Notes under the pieces: model-generated
Told to the model about the DNA's origin: nothing
Database searches by the model: none
The model's input: only the letters and a program-made list of their open reading frames with translations
Position numbers and translations under genes: made by a program
Shown: piece after piece, positions 35,101 through 43,911 of the stretch
Layout of the letters: the number at the start of each line of letters is the position of its first letter
Position numbering within the stretch: position 1 is the first letter of the stretch
From: Candidatus Dadabacteria bacterium
GTDB lineage: Bacteria > Desulfobacterota_D > UBA1144 > Nemesobacterales > Nemesobacteraceae
Direction of reading: 5' to 3'
Assembly: GCA_951812945.1 (NCBI GenBank)
Contig: CATOTB010000005.1
Coordinates: 1-64,000, forward strand
DNA length: 64,000 nt

Positions 35101-36348
35101 ATGAAGAATAGTAAATCTCTATTTTTTGCAGGCATTGACTGGGGGAAAGACTCTCACCAGGTCTGCGTCGTCAACCAGGAAGGTTTCGTCGTCGGAGAAA
35201 AAAGCTTCAAGCATACTGGAGGAGGTCTTTTTGAAATGTCTCAGTGGATGAGGGAAATATCAGGCTCTGAGGACTGCGACATGGCCGTGGCCATAGAGGT
35301 GAACCAAGGCCCGGTGGTGGAAAGTCTTTGTGAGCAGGGATTTATGGTTTATTCCATAAATCCGAAGCAGCTTGACCGCTTCAGGGACAGATTCTCCGTC
35401 TCAGGAGCCAAGGATGACAGAAAAGACGCCTTGGTTTTAGCCTCGGCGCTCCGCACGGATCGCAAGCACTTCCGCTACGTCGAACCGCAGGACTGCGATG
35501 TCATAGTTCTGCGTGAGCTCAACAGAACCAGAGAGGAGCTCACATCGGAGCGTACGCGTCTTGTAAACCGTCTTCGCGCACTGCTGTGGAGGTATTACCC
35601 CCAGTTTGAAGAGCTTCTCGGCAGTACCGTAAGGCCGTGGCATCTGGAGCTTTGGGAGCTTATGCCTTGTCCTTGCGCGGCAAAGGGGAAAAGAGCTTCA
35701 ACGGTACAGAAGATTCTCAAACGCAACAGAGTGAGGCGTATTGGCGCGGAGGAAGCGCTCAAGATACTGAGGGCCGAGGAAATAAACGTGAGCGACGCGA
35801 CCGTGCGCAGCTGCGTCTTCCATATAACGTCGGTTGTTGAACGGCTGAAGGTGGCGGATCGTCAACTGAAGGAAATCAAAGACTCTATCGATAAGATTAT
35901 AGAGACCATGAACGAAAAGCTTAAGGCCGAGGGGGACGGGTCGACCGATATTGAGATTCTCCGCTCCATCCCTGGCGTGGGAACCATAGTGCTTGCGACG
36001 CTCATTGCCGAGGCATGGAGTCTTGTGCGCCGTCGGGACTTCAAGGCAATTCGGTGTCTCGGCGGTACGGCTCCGGTGACGAGACAATCGGGCAGGACAA
36101 AGCTGGTCATAAAGCGAAGGGCTGTGTGCAAGAGCCTCTCAGCCGCGTTTCATGTTCTGGGAGGGGTAGCCGTAAAGCATGATCCGGTAAGCAGGGCCAG
36201 GTACGAAGAGCTTCGGGGAAAAGGTCATGGTTACTGCAGATCCGTTCGTACTGTGTGCGACCGTCTTTTGTTCGTCGCCCGCGTCATCCTGGAAAAAAGA
36301 GAGCTCTTTGACAAGGAGTTCAGAAAGCCTCTTCCGGATGCCGCGTAG
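35101..36348 (+). CDS. IS110-family transposase (DEDD recombinase), element A
   Basis: 415-aa RNA-guided recombinase. The RuvC-like DEDD domain has AGIDWGKDSHQV (Asp 13), AIEVNQGPVVES and AKDDRKDALVLA. The C-terminal Tnp_IS116/IS110/IS902 domain has LRSIPGVGTIVLATLI and the segment GTAPVTRQSGR, which holds the catalytic Ser. GGAGG lies before the ATG at 35101; the frame extends upstream only through the candidate bridge RNA. It looks intact. Closely related to the transposase at 57210-58469. Confidence 0.95.
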   Translation: MKNSKSLFFAGIDWGKDSHQVCVVNQEGFVVGEKSFKHTGGGLFEMSQWMREISGSEDCDMAVAIEVNQGPVVESLCEQGFMVYSINPKQLDRFRDRFSVSGAKDDRKDALVLASALRTDRKHFRYVEPQDCDVIVLRELNRTREELTSERTRLVNRLRALLWRYYPQFEELLGSTVRPWHLELWELMPCPCAAKGKRASTVQKILKRNRVRRIGAEEALKILRAEEINVSDATVRSCVFHITSVVERLKVADRQLKEIKDSIDKIIETMNEKLKAEGDGSTDIEILRSIPGVGTIVLATLIAEAWSLVRRRDFKAIRCLGGTAPVTRQSGRTKLVIKRRAVCKSLSAAFHVLGGVAVKHDPVSRARYEELRGKGHGYCRSVRTVCDRLLFVARVILEKRELFDKEFRKPLPDAA

Positions 36349-36444
36349 AAGGAAATGTTAAAGAAGAAAAACCAGGGAGGAATCTTAAAAAAAAGAAATT
36401 CGCTATATACATAAAATTTAAGCTTGATAGAAGACAGGAAGTCC

Positions 36445-36719
36445 TGATATGTCTTTTGAAGTTGCCGGAGTTTTTGAAGATTGGGAGTTGTATGATGGTA
36501 AAATCATAATCTTTCTACACTCAAAAAGATAAAACACAGAAACTTGTAATCTCCAACTGATGATGAAGGACATAAACTTATAGGCCAAATAATGCGAGAT
36601 TTGGGCTTGGCCTTGTCTGGTTTCTCCCCTCATAATTTTCGTTGGCCGTTTAGTTATCGATAACTCTTCATCAGACAAACCCATATTACATTCTGGAAAC
36701 CATATGCCTTGTTCACCGC
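36445..36719. other. Gap after IS110 element A
   Basis: AT-rich DNA. A 101-codon open frame on the minus strand (36418-36723) runs through the IS edge; its composition is not protein-like and it has no ribosome-binding site, so I do not call it a gene. Confidence 0.45.
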
Positions 36720-37184
36720 TCAAAGATCTAGTTCTTTTACCTTGCTGAGTATCTCTTCGGCATGGGACGAGGCTTTAACTTTGTCCCAAATATACGCTAT
36801 CCTACCACCTTTCTCTATAAGGAAGGTGGTCCTGCGAGCAACGAAGGGGAGGAACTTCCACCTTGCCCCGTACAGACTCACTATCTTCCTGCTTCTGTCG
36901 CTCAGCAACGGGAAATTGAGTGAAAACTTGTCTCTGAACTTCTCATGGGACTTTACCCCGTCTGTGCTTACCCCCAGAACCTGTACTCCAAGGGACGCAA
37001 GCTCCTCCTCCGCATTGCGAAGCGAACAAGCCTCCATAATACAACCCGTAGTGTTGTCCTTAGGATAAAAGTAAAGCACCACAGTCCCTTTAGAATAAAA
37101 GTCGCTTAACCTTACTTTCTCCGCTCCGTAGGTTGCGGCTTCAAAATCAGGAGCCTGACTCCCTATCTCAAGACTTCTTCCCAT
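36720..37184 (-). CDS. bcp: Thioredoxin-dependent peroxiredoxin (Bcp/PrxQ)
   Basis: 154-aa thiol peroxidase. FYPKDNTTGCIMEACSLRN carries the peroxidatic Cys and, five residues later, the resolving Cys of the PrxQ type; the usual Pro before the Thr-Gly-Cys is Thr here. The downstream GVSTDGVKSHEKF and FPLLSD segments match the family. It reduces hydroperoxides in the cytoplasm. It stands alone between the IS110 element and the signalling module. Confidence 0.93.
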   Translation of the reverse strand: MGRSLEIGSQAPDFEAATYGAEKVRLSDFYSKGTVVLYFYPKDNTTGCIMEACSLRNAEEELASLGVQVLGVSTDGVKSHEKFRDKFSLNFPLLSDRSRKIVSLYGARWKFLPFVARRTTFLIEKGGRIAYIWDKVKASSHAEEILSKVKELDL

Positions 37185-37231
37185 AATTGTTCCTTTTTTA
37201 TGAAGTTTTTGGTGAATAATCTATATGATTT

Positions 37232-37331
37232 CAGTGCCTGCGCAACCTTGGATTCCCGAGGTTGTGCCCCCTGAAATATCCCAGTGCCTGCGCAACCTTG
37301 GATTCCCGAGGTTGCGCCCCTTGAAATATCC
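37232..37331. repeat. 50-bp tandem repeat with internal hairpin (2 copies)
   Basis: Two direct copies start at 37232 and 37282. Each contains the inverted repeat GCGCAACCT ... AGGTTGCGC (one base changed in the first copy) and ends in TGAAATATCC. The hairpins could end or stabilise the peroxiredoxin leader transcript. They adjoin the dispersed repeat at 37301-37380. Confidence 0.75.
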
Positions 37332-37380
37332 CGGTATTGTCTCTTCCGTTGCGACATGAAAGTCCTATCTTGATTGTCGC
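37301..37380 (-). repeat. Dispersed intergenic repeat, copy 2
   Basis: Reverse complement of the sequence type at 32768-32842. Its outer edge (ATCTTGATTGTCGC) coincides with the left breakpoint of the tandem duplication that starts at 37367. Confidence 0.7.
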
Positions 37381-38376
37381 ACTATAGTCAGATAAATTGC
37401 TACAATTGAAAAATGGCTAGTCAAAACAATCAACTTGAATTGCAGTCCGATCGGACGGAAGGTGTCTTGATAATAAGCGTAGCTGGCCGAATTGATGGTT
37501 TGAACGCACAGGAATTCCACGAAAACCTGGACAAGGAAATTGGCGGCTCTGACAACCCCGTAGTTCTGGATCTTGAAAAGCTGTCCTACATCAGCAGTGC
37601 GGGATTGCGATCAATTTTGCTTATTGCAAAAACATTACAAGGTAGAAATACGAAATTCATGCTGTGTTCCTTGCCTGATTCCATAAAAGAGATCTTCGAG
37701 ATTGCAGGTTTTGACAAAATCATTAATGTGTTCAAATCTCGCTCTGACGCTACAGCCACGATAATGGGTTAAACCGCGTTACGAAGAAGCAGTTGCTGAA
37801 TCCTCGCCTTCTGCCGCTTCTTCTGAAGTATCAATCACTTGATGGGCTGCAGGGTCAAGCGGCAAGACAACAATCATATCCGTATATTCACCTTCCTCCG
37901 TTTCTACGCGAAACTCACCACCATGCTGTCGTATGATGTCATTGGAGAGCGATAATCCCAGACCAGTCCCTTGATCCGTGGGCTTTGTTGTATAGAACGG
38001 ATTGAAGATACGCTCCAATGCAGATTCGGGAATACCGGTTCCATTGTCACGAACATGTACCTCAATGCGGTCATCAATGAGCCGCGTACTCAACTTAAGC
38101 GTCGGTTGATAATCCTTCTCCGACTCATCGTCCGCAGCAGCCAGCATTTTTCGTTTTTCGTCCGCAGCATAGCATGCATTAGTTACCAGATTTAGGAAAA
38201 CCCGGCCAATGTCTTGCGGTTGTATCGTGACCTCGCCTATGTCTGGCGCATAGTCTTCCTGAATTTCCAGCTGGAATTCAGGGTCGGCGGCGCGAGCGCT
38301 ATGGAACGCAAGCAACGCATGCTGGTTAAGCAATACATTGAGGTCAGTTGGTTGCCATTCACCACCACCACGACCC
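37367..38376. repeat. Tandem duplication, unit 1 (1,010 bp)
   Basis: Unit 1 runs from ATCTTGATTGTCGC through the first STAS gene and a truncated kinase. Unit 2 starts at 38377 with the same bases. The junction shares ATC, a 3-bp microhomology. The kinase part differs at only about 11 of about 607 bases (about 98% identical), whereas the STAS part is far more divergent. Confidence 0.9.
37413..37772 (+). CDS. STAS-domain anti-sigma factor antagonist 1 (SpoIIAA/RsbV-like)
   Basis: 119-aa STAS protein. The phosphorylation loop YISSAGLRSILL near residue 58 carries the Ser that an RsbW-like kinase phosphorylates and a PP2C phosphatase restores. Family strands EGVLIISVAGRIDGLNAQEF and NPVVLDLEKLSYI are clear. 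It is about two-thirds identical in protein to STAS 2 (41 differences in 119 residues by eye). It faces the truncated kinase copy, 6 bp away. Confidence 0.92.
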   Translation: MASQNNQLELQSDRTEGVLIISVAGRIDGLNAQEFHENLDKEIGGSDNPVVLDLEKLSYISSAGLRSILLIAKTLQGRNTKFMLCSLPDSIKEIFEIAGFDKIINVFKSRSDATATIMG

Positions 38377-38378
38377 AT
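37779..38378 (-). pseudogene. Truncated duplicate of the sensor kinase (HATPase domain only)
   Basis: This frame of 199 codons repeats the C-terminal quarter of the kinase at 38789-41065 and is nearly identical to it. It retains the whole ATPase domain (N box NLVTNACYAADEK, DNGTGIP, GTGLGLSLSNDI) but lacks the sensor, HAMP and His-box parts. The cut coincides with the duplication junction at 38377, just before an internal Met. No ribosome-binding site is visible. I treat it as a pseudogene, though the frame is open and a free ATPase domain could fold. Confidence 0.75.
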
Positions 38379-39389
38379 CTTGATTGTCGCACTATATTCA
38401 GATAGATTACTGCCACTAGAGAATGGTCATTCAAAACAATCAAGTTAAGTTGCAGGCCAACCAGGCCGAAGGGGCCTTGGTAATAAGCGTAACTGGTCAA
38501 GTTCATGGTTTGAACGCGCGGGAATTCCACGACAAGCTGTACAAGGAAATTATCGATTCTGACAGCCCCGTAGTTCTGGATCTTGAGAATCTTACCTACA
38601 TCAATAGTGCGGGATTGCGATCAATTCTGCTTGTTGCAAAAAGATTAAAAGGTAGAAATACGAGATTTGTGCTGTGTTGCTTGTATGGTCCCGTAAAAGA
38701 GATCTTCGAGATCACAGCTTTTGACAAAATCATTGATATGTTCAAATCTCGCTCTGATGCTATAGCCGCGATAACGGGTTAAACCGCGTTACGAAGAAGC
38801 AGTTTCTGAATCCTCGCCTTCTGCCGCTTCTTCTGAAGTATCAATCACTTGATGGGCTGCAGGGTCAAGCGGCAAGACAACAATCATATCCGTATATTCA
38901 CCTTCCTCCGTTTCTACGCGAAACTCACCACCATGCTGTCGTATGATGTCATTGGAGAGCGATAATCCCAGACCAGTCCCTTGATCCGTGGGCTTTGTTG
39001 TATAGAACGGATTGAAGATACGCTCCAATGCAGATTCGGGAATACCGGTTCCGTTGTCACGAACATGTACCTCAATACCGTCATCAATGAGCCGCGTACT
39101 CAACTTAAGCGTCGGTTGATAATCTTTCTCCGACTCATCGTCCGCAGCAGCCAGCATTTTTCGTTTTTCGTCCGCAGCATAGCATGCATTAGTTACCAGA
39201 TTTAGGAAAACCCGGCCGATGTCTTCCGGTTGTACCGTGATCTCGCCTATGTCTGGCGCATAGTCTTCCTGAATTTCCAGCTGGAATTCAGGGTCGGTGG
39301 CGCGAGCGCTATGGAACGCAAGCAACGCATGCTGGTTAAGCAATACATTGAGGTCAGTTGGTTGCCATTCACCACCACCGCGACCCATC
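38377..39389. repeat. Tandem duplication, unit 2
   Basis: Second copy of the unit at 37367-38376. It contains STAS 2 and the 3' quarter of the full-length kinase. Similarity to unit 1 ends at CGACCCATC, after which the kinase gene continues. Confidence 0.9.
38423..38782 (+). CDS. STAS-domain anti-sigma factor antagonist 2
   Basis: 119-aa paralogue of STAS 1. The phospho-acceptor loop is YINSAGLRSILL, keeping the acceptor Ser but with Asn before it. Many surface positions differ from STAS 1, which suggests a different partner kinase or a shift in specificity. It converges on the full-length histidine kinase, 6 bp away. Confidence 0.92.
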   Translation: MVIQNNQVKLQANQAEGALVISVTGQVHGLNAREFHDKLYKEIIDSDSPVVLDLENLTYINSAGLRSILLVAKRLKGRNTRFVLCCLYGPVKEIFEITAFDKIIDMFKSRSDAIAAITG

Positions 39390-41065
39390 CTGAGCATGTC
39401 TGTTATAATTCGGTTCGCACGAGTTCCGTGCTCGTGAATGCGCTTCAAATTTCCTGTCAAATCCTCGGCTACTTCCTCGACTAACTCCGAATCGTATTCC
39501 TCTTCCGTGTTCCCGCTAGCCTCAATTTTGGCTACCTCCTCAATCAGTTCTTCCAGGAGCTCTTGTGAAACCTCTGAGAAGTTCATGATAAAGTTCATTG
39601 GATTTTTGATTTCGTGCGCGACCCCCGCTGTCAATTCACCAAGCGCGGCAAGTTTCTCTTGCATCACGATCTGGTCCTGCGCCCGTTTCAACTCTTCATT
39701 AATATGTGCTAGCTCCTCATTCTTTTCTTGCAGTTGGTTAGCAAGCGTTTCTACAAGATTAAGGCGCTGTACTTCCAGTGCGTTATTTCGGAACACCTCA
39801 AGCGCATTGGCTAATTGCGCGATTTCGTCATTACCTCTGGTGTCGACGGCTATTTCCAGGTTGCCATCAGCCATTTCTTGCATTTGATTCGATATCCGCT
39901 CCAGACGCCGAATCAGGCGACGTTGTACAAGTAGCCACCCGAGCAAGACTGCACCGCTTATACTAACAATATTGAAAGCCACCAGTAGCCTCGTGCTGGT
40001 AGCGGTTACTGCGGCTGCTTTGCTCGTCATCTCCCCTGCAGCCAAGCTTGAATCATTTACAACACTTTCTACTCGCGCTACGATGTCAATTCCTAAGGTC
40101 CGATTCTCGAGAAGCAGGGCGGACAATTCATCATTAACCGCAAGCTCCCGACTGCGCAGGTCAAATCCGTTGTTTTCTCTTCTGCCGAATGAGACCAGGT
40201 CTTCGAAAATCCAAGACAGTCGATCGTGAAGGGATTTGTTCTTAAGCGGATCAGGCGATCGGCTATTCGGTCTATTCTGAGGGTGGTCTTCCCCCTGTTC
40301 GTGTTTCTTAAGCGCATCAAGCGATCGGCTGATACTACCGGCCGTGGCTTGAAATCGTTCTCGCAATGGCTGCAGCATAGCTGCATCGGTCACTACAAAT
40401 GTGGTTCCAAGCAACTGTGCGGCTACTGCAGCCGCTTCGCGGAGTTCAAACAAGCGACGATAGATCTGGAATTCCGATTCGGAAAAATGAACCGAGCCGG
40501 GTGATTGTACCCCATCAAGAAACCGATGGCCGGTCATTATATAGAACATCTGATCGTCGATTTCGTTAATCATAATCGGTGCTATTTCACTTTGGATACC
40601 CTGAAACTCGTCTCTAAGGTTGAGACTGCTCTCGCGAAGGTCAAAACGTTCCCTAACAAGCAATTTGATTCGATCAATGTTCTTGATTATGGCGATCCCG
40701 TCAGATTGAATCTGCCGCGCTTGTTCGCTTTCTCCTTGATTTTCCATCATTACTGAGAGTTGTGTTTTAAATGCATCCGTCTGCAGGTCGATTGTCCCAG
40801 CTACGGTCCTGAACTGTTCAGGGGTACTTGAGGTGAGTCGAGGGGCGGCGGCGACGAGCGTGGCTGTCTGCTGGGCAATTGCAAACGCCGATGTCATCTC
40901 GGGTATGTTCTTTTGGTTAATGTCTTGCTGGACCCTGCCAATGTGGCTAAGGAAGAAAAGGGCAATCAAACTGATGATGATGATGAGTACTACAGCACCT
41001 CCGAAACTTATATAGAGTTGCGTAGAAATTTGCGTAGAAATTCGATTCCAAAGGTTTGAAAGCAT
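38789..41065 (-). CDS. Membrane sensor histidine kinase (TorS-like sensor, HAMP, HisKA, HATPase)
   Basis: 758 aa. One membrane segment near residues 18-40 and a second near 365-390 flank a long helical periplasmic region (IPEMTSAFAIAQQTATLVAAAP) reminiscent of TorS. Then come a HAMP linker (RRLERISNQMQEMADGNLEIAV), a coiled coil, the His box GVAHEIKNPMNF (His near 484) and a complete HATPase ending GTGLGLSLSNDIIRQHGG. The upstream periplasmic binding protein may feed it a ligand, as TorT does for TorS. No receiver domain is fused; the receiver at 42754-43911 is the likely target. Confidence 0.92.
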   Translation of the reverse strand: MLSNLWNRISTQISTQLYISFGGAVVLIIIISLIALFFLSHIGRVQQDINQKNIPEMTSAFAIAQQTATLVAAAPRLTSSTPEQFRTVAGTIDLQTDAFKTQLSVMMENQGESEQARQIQSDGIAIIKNIDRIKLLVRERFDLRESSLNLRDEFQGIQSEIAPIMINEIDDQMFYIMTGHRFLDGVQSPGSVHFSESEFQIYRRLFELREAAAVAAQLLGTTFVVTDAAMLQPLRERFQATAGSISRSLDALKKHEQGEDHPQNRPNSRSPDPLKNKSLHDRLSWIFEDLVSFGRRENNGFDLRSRELAVNDELSALLLENRTLGIDIVARVESVVNDSSLAAGEMTSKAAAVTATSTRLLVAFNIVSISGAVLLGWLLVQRRLIRRLERISNQMQEMADGNLEIAVDTRGNDEIAQLANALEVFRNNALEVQRLNLVETLANQLQEKNEELAHINEELKRAQDQIVMQEKLAALGELTAGVAHEIKNPMNFIMNFSEVSQELLEELIEEVAKIEASGNTEEEYDSELVEEVAEDLTGNLKRIHEHGTRANRIITDMLRMGRGGGEWQPTDLNVLLNQHALLAFHSARATDPEFQLEIQEDYAPDIGEITVQPEDIGRVFLNLVTNACYAADEKRKMLAAADDESEKDYQPTLKLSTRLIDDGIEVHVRDNGTGIPESALERIFNPFYTTKPTDQGTGLGLSLSNDIIRQHGGEFRVETEEGEYTDMIVVLPLDPAAHQVIDTSEEAAEGEDSETASS

Positions 41066-41075
41066 TCCGCTTATC

Positions 41076-42314
41076 TCAATTCAATGTCTTTTGCATACGC
41101 AAAACGTCGGTCAGTATCGTTGTGGAGGTTAGAGACTTAAGTGGCGTATACTGGCCATCGGGACCAATAATCGTCAAGAACACTCTGTCTGAACCTTGAT
41201 TGTCATTCTTGCTATATCGCAAGGTGAAGCCGTCCAAACTAATGTCGTTGCCAGTCCGCAGTACCGCATCAATGCAACTGCGGTCAAACTGCTTGCCACA
41301 ATGATCTACGACATAAATAGCCAGACGCCCTGCTAAATATCCTTCATACGATATAAATCCGGGTTTCGCCGCCGGATCGTACGCCTTCAACGCAGCACGA
41401 TAGGAAGCGGAAGCAGGAATTGTGTTTCCGGTTGGAAAAGGAACCACCTGCGTAACTAGAACTCCGACCCCTTGATCACCCAGTTCGTTTGCCAAGGCAT
41501 TACTGCCTACGAAAGAAAGTGTCATAAAAATGGAATTCATACCGATGTGGCGCGCCCACTTAATAAATGTCGCAGTCGGCTTGTAGGGACCAATAATAAT
41601 CACAGCTTCCGGTCCGGTGGCACGCAAATCAAGAAGCGCCGTCTTTATCGCGACAGTATTGCGAGGAAATATCCCTGTTCCGATAGCAGAAAGTTTGCGA
41701 CGCTCAAGAGCAAGAAGGACCCCTTGCAAACCAGCACGGCCGAATGAATCATCCTGATAGAGAATGGCGACGCGATTAATTCCGAGATCATCTGTCAGTC
41801 GTTCTACCATTTCCTCGGTTTCTTGATAATACGAAGCCCGAAGATTAATGACTGTCCGGCGTGCATTGCCACGCAGGAATTCTGCACCGGTCATAGGCGC
41901 TATGTAAGGTACATCGTGTTCCTCCGCGACAGGTACCGCAGCTTTGGAGGTAGGAGTACCAACTGCGCCGATGAGTGCGAAAACGCCCTCACCAATCAGT
42001 CGTTGCGTATTTGTAATTGCCGCTTCCGGTTCGTATGCGTCATCCATTGATTGCAGTTCCAGACGACGTCCGTTAACGCCACCCCGGTCATTAACCTCTT
42101 TAAACGCGGAAAGAATGCCAGCCTGCATGCCTTTGCCAAGTTCGCTGGCCGGCCCACTGAAGGCAGCGGACTGCCCAAATACAATACGATTACTGTATAC
42201 GCCCGGCACAGCGTGTAATTGTTCTTGGGCTTCGCCTGATGCTGCGCTTATCAGTATTGCAACTATTGAAGAGGCAAACACTTTTTTGAGAGACAGTCTG
42301 CTTAATACTCGCAT
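41076..42314 (-). CDS. Periplasmic ligand-binding protein (branched-chain amino-acid type)
   Basis: 412-aa exported protein of the Peripla_BP_6 family. A signal peptide (VFASSIVAILISAASGEA) is followed by IVFGQSAAFSGPASELGKGMQAG, the usual ligand-site start, and ALIGAVGTPTSKAAVPVAEE. No ABC permease or ATPase genes are nearby. It lies in a run with a sensor kinase (10 bp away) and an anti-sigma kinase, so it probably senses rather than transports. The ligand is unknown. Confidence 0.88.
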   Translation of the reverse strand: MRVLSRLSLKKVFASSIVAILISAASGEAQEQLHAVPGVYSNRIVFGQSAAFSGPASELGKGMQAGILSAFKEVNDRGGVNGRRLELQSMDDAYEPEAAITNTQRLIGEGVFALIGAVGTPTSKAAVPVAEEHDVPYIAPMTGAEFLRGNARRTVINLRASYYQETEEMVERLTDDLGINRVAILYQDDSFGRAGLQGVLLALERRKLSAIGTGIFPRNTVAIKTALLDLRATGPEAVIIIGPYKPTATFIKWARHIGMNSIFMTLSFVGSNALANELGDQGVGVLVTQVVPFPTGNTIPASASYRAALKAYDPAAKPGFISYEGYLAGRLAIYVVDHCGKQFDRSCIDAVLRTGNDISLDGFTLRYSKNDNQGSDRVFLTIIGPDGQYTPLKSLTSTTILTDVLRMQKTLN

Positions 42315-42318
42315 TTTT

Positions 42319-42735
42319 CTAAATTTTTTTGATCATAGTCAGATGATTACGAGCACTGTTGCGTTGATAGCGTAGCTCCGTCATCAGTTGCTTTGCCAGC
42401 CTTATTCCTGCTCCACCAATACCGCGGTCTTCAAGCGAACTTTCTACATTAAGCTCCGGCGCTTCTTCTAGCGGATTAAAGGGATGTCCATCATCCAGTA
42501 TCTCAACAGTTATGGTTTCATCTTCTCTCGAAAATATAATTTCCACTTCATGTTCTTGATCATCATCATGCGCATAGCTGACCACGTTAGTGAAGATCTC
42601 TTCTAAGGAAAGTTGTGTGTGAAACAATGCTTCAGCGGGGAAATTCTGCTGTTCACAAAATTCCTCCAGCGCTACTGCGATCGTTTGGATTTCTTCCATC
42701 CGATTGGGAACGATCAACGTACGTGAAACTCGCAT
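42319..42735 (-). CDS. RsbW-like serine kinase / ATP-binding anti-sigma factor
   Basis: 138-aa GHKL ATPase of the HATPase_c_2 type: N box LSLEEIFTNVVSYAH, DDGHPFNP, and RGIGGAGIRLAKQL. Such proteins bind and phosphorylate STAS antagonists and release or hold a sigma factor or other partner. It is separated by 4 bp from the binding-protein gene and by 18 bp from the phosphatase gene. No sigma factor is in the window. Confidence 0.9.
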   Translation of the reverse strand: MRVSRTLIVPNRMEEIQTIAVALEEFCEQQNFPAEALFHTQLSLEEIFTNVVSYAHDDDQEHEVEIIFSREDETITVEILDDGHPFNPLEEAPELNVESSLEDRGIGGAGIRLAKQLMTELRYQRNSARNHLTMIKKI

Positions 42736-42753
42736 CCTAACAGTCTTTGCCCA

Positions 42754-43911
42754 TTATGTGGTTCGCAGAACAAGACAGGTTATATCGTCAGATTGTGGAT
42801 TTTCACCAGCGAATTCTTTGACCTTACTGAATACCACATTCGTAACTTCCTCGGCATCTTTGAAAGTGCCGCTTTGGAGAATTTCGCAAAACCTGTCCAT
42901 TTCGAATAATTCCTTATCTTCTTTTTCGGCTTCCACCACTCCGTCAGTGTAAAACACAATCGTGGAGCCTGGTTCAAGAGCTACTGTATTTTCCTGATAT
43001 TTGAAATCCTGCATCACACCCAGAGCAACTCCGCCCGTTGACTCCAATAGTTCAGTCGTCAGATTCGGTTTCAGAATGACTGGAGGGTTATGTCCACCGT
43101 TTGCGTACACGAATTCTTTCGTTCTAGGATCGTAAATGCCATATAACAGGGTTACGAATGTCATGGCATCGTTTTCATCCGACAACATCGTATTTACCTG
43201 TTCCACCACGGCGGCTGGAGAGGTGGAAATTGCCGCGCAAGCCTTCAGCAGTGTACGACTGGCCATCATGAACATTGCCGCGGGCACTCCTTTGCCCGAC
43301 ACATCAGCTATTGCAACGCCAACCCGGCCATCACTAAATTCATAAACATCGAAAAAGTCGCCGCCTACGGAAAGAGCCGGAACCATGCTTGCGTAAAGAT
43401 CAAATGCTTGAGAAACCGGAAAGGATTTTGGAAGAATGTCCTGTTGCATCGTCCGTGCCACGTCAAGCTCGTTCTGGAGAGCTACAAGTTGGTCGCGTGC
43501 ACTCAGTGCGTTACGCCAGAGAGTAAGGTTTTCAATCGTACGTTCGATTGTAGTCTTCAGGTCAGTGAAGTCTATCGGCTTGGTAACGAAGTCGAATGCC
43601 CCACGATTCATAGCAGTCCGTATGTTTTCCATATCGCCGTATGCGGAGACCATTACGGCACGAACATCAGGGTTTACCTCCGGTATCTGTCCCAACAATG
43701 TCAACCCGTCCATAACGGGCATGTTGATATCAGACAGTACGATGTCAAACCCGCTGTCTTTACGTAGAAATTCGAGGGCTTCCGCACCGTTGTGTGCAAA
43801 TTCGAATTCGTAACGACCGCGGCGAACTTCACGCCGCATTTTCTGCAGCATAAGCTGTTCTAAATCTATTTCATCATCGACAACCAAAATTCGGATCTTG
43901 CTGTCGTCCAT
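42754..43911 (-). CDS. Response regulator with PP2C (RsbU/SpoIIE-type) phosphatase output
   Basis: 385 aa. The N-terminal receiver has the acidic pair at residues 12-13, phospho-acceptor Asp 61 (VLSDINMPVMDG) and the conserved Lys in VTKPID. After a coiled linker (LQNELDVARTMQQDILP) comes a PP2C phosphatase with GGDFFDVYEF, IADVSGKGVPAAMFM, GGHNPP, YTDGVVEAE and QSDDITCLVLR. Once phosphorylated, probably by the sensor kinase, it should dephosphorylate the STAS proteins. First gene of the four-gene minus-strand operon. Confidence 0.95.
   Translation of the reverse strand: MDDSKIRILVVDDEIDLEQLMLQKMRREVRRGRYEFEFAHNGAEALEFLRKDSGFDIVLSDINMPVMDGLTLLGQIPEVNPDVRAVMVSAYGDMENIRTAMNRGAFDFVTKPIDFTDLKTTIERTIENLTLWRNALSARDQLVALQNELDVARTMQQDILPKSFPVSQAFDLYASMVPALSVGGDFFDVYEFSDGRVGVAIADVSGKGVPAAMFMMASRTLLKACAAISTSPAAVVEQVNTMLSDENDAMTFVTLLYGIYDPRTKEFVYANGGHNPPVILKPNLTTELLESTGGVALGVMQDFKYQENTVALEPGSTIVFYTDGVVEAEKEDKELFEMDRFCEILQSGTFKDAEEVTNVVFSKVKEFAGENPQSDDITCLVLRTT

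Larger units (their letters stand above)
34914..36444 (+). mobile_element. IS110-family element A
   Basis: Boundaries come from comparing the two IS110 copies in the window. Both begin at TTAA(T/G)TCACGGG and end shortly after a shared GCTATATA block at GAAGTCC. The element has about 187 bp of structured non-coding DNA before the transposase and about 96 bp after it, with no terminal inverted repeats, as expected for IS110. The edges are approximate because similarity fades gradually. It splits the sterol island. Confidence 0.75.

Noticed and set aside
36418-36723. 101-codon minus-strand frame after IS110 element A
   Set aside because: It crosses the IS right end, has no ribosome-binding site and no protein-like pattern.
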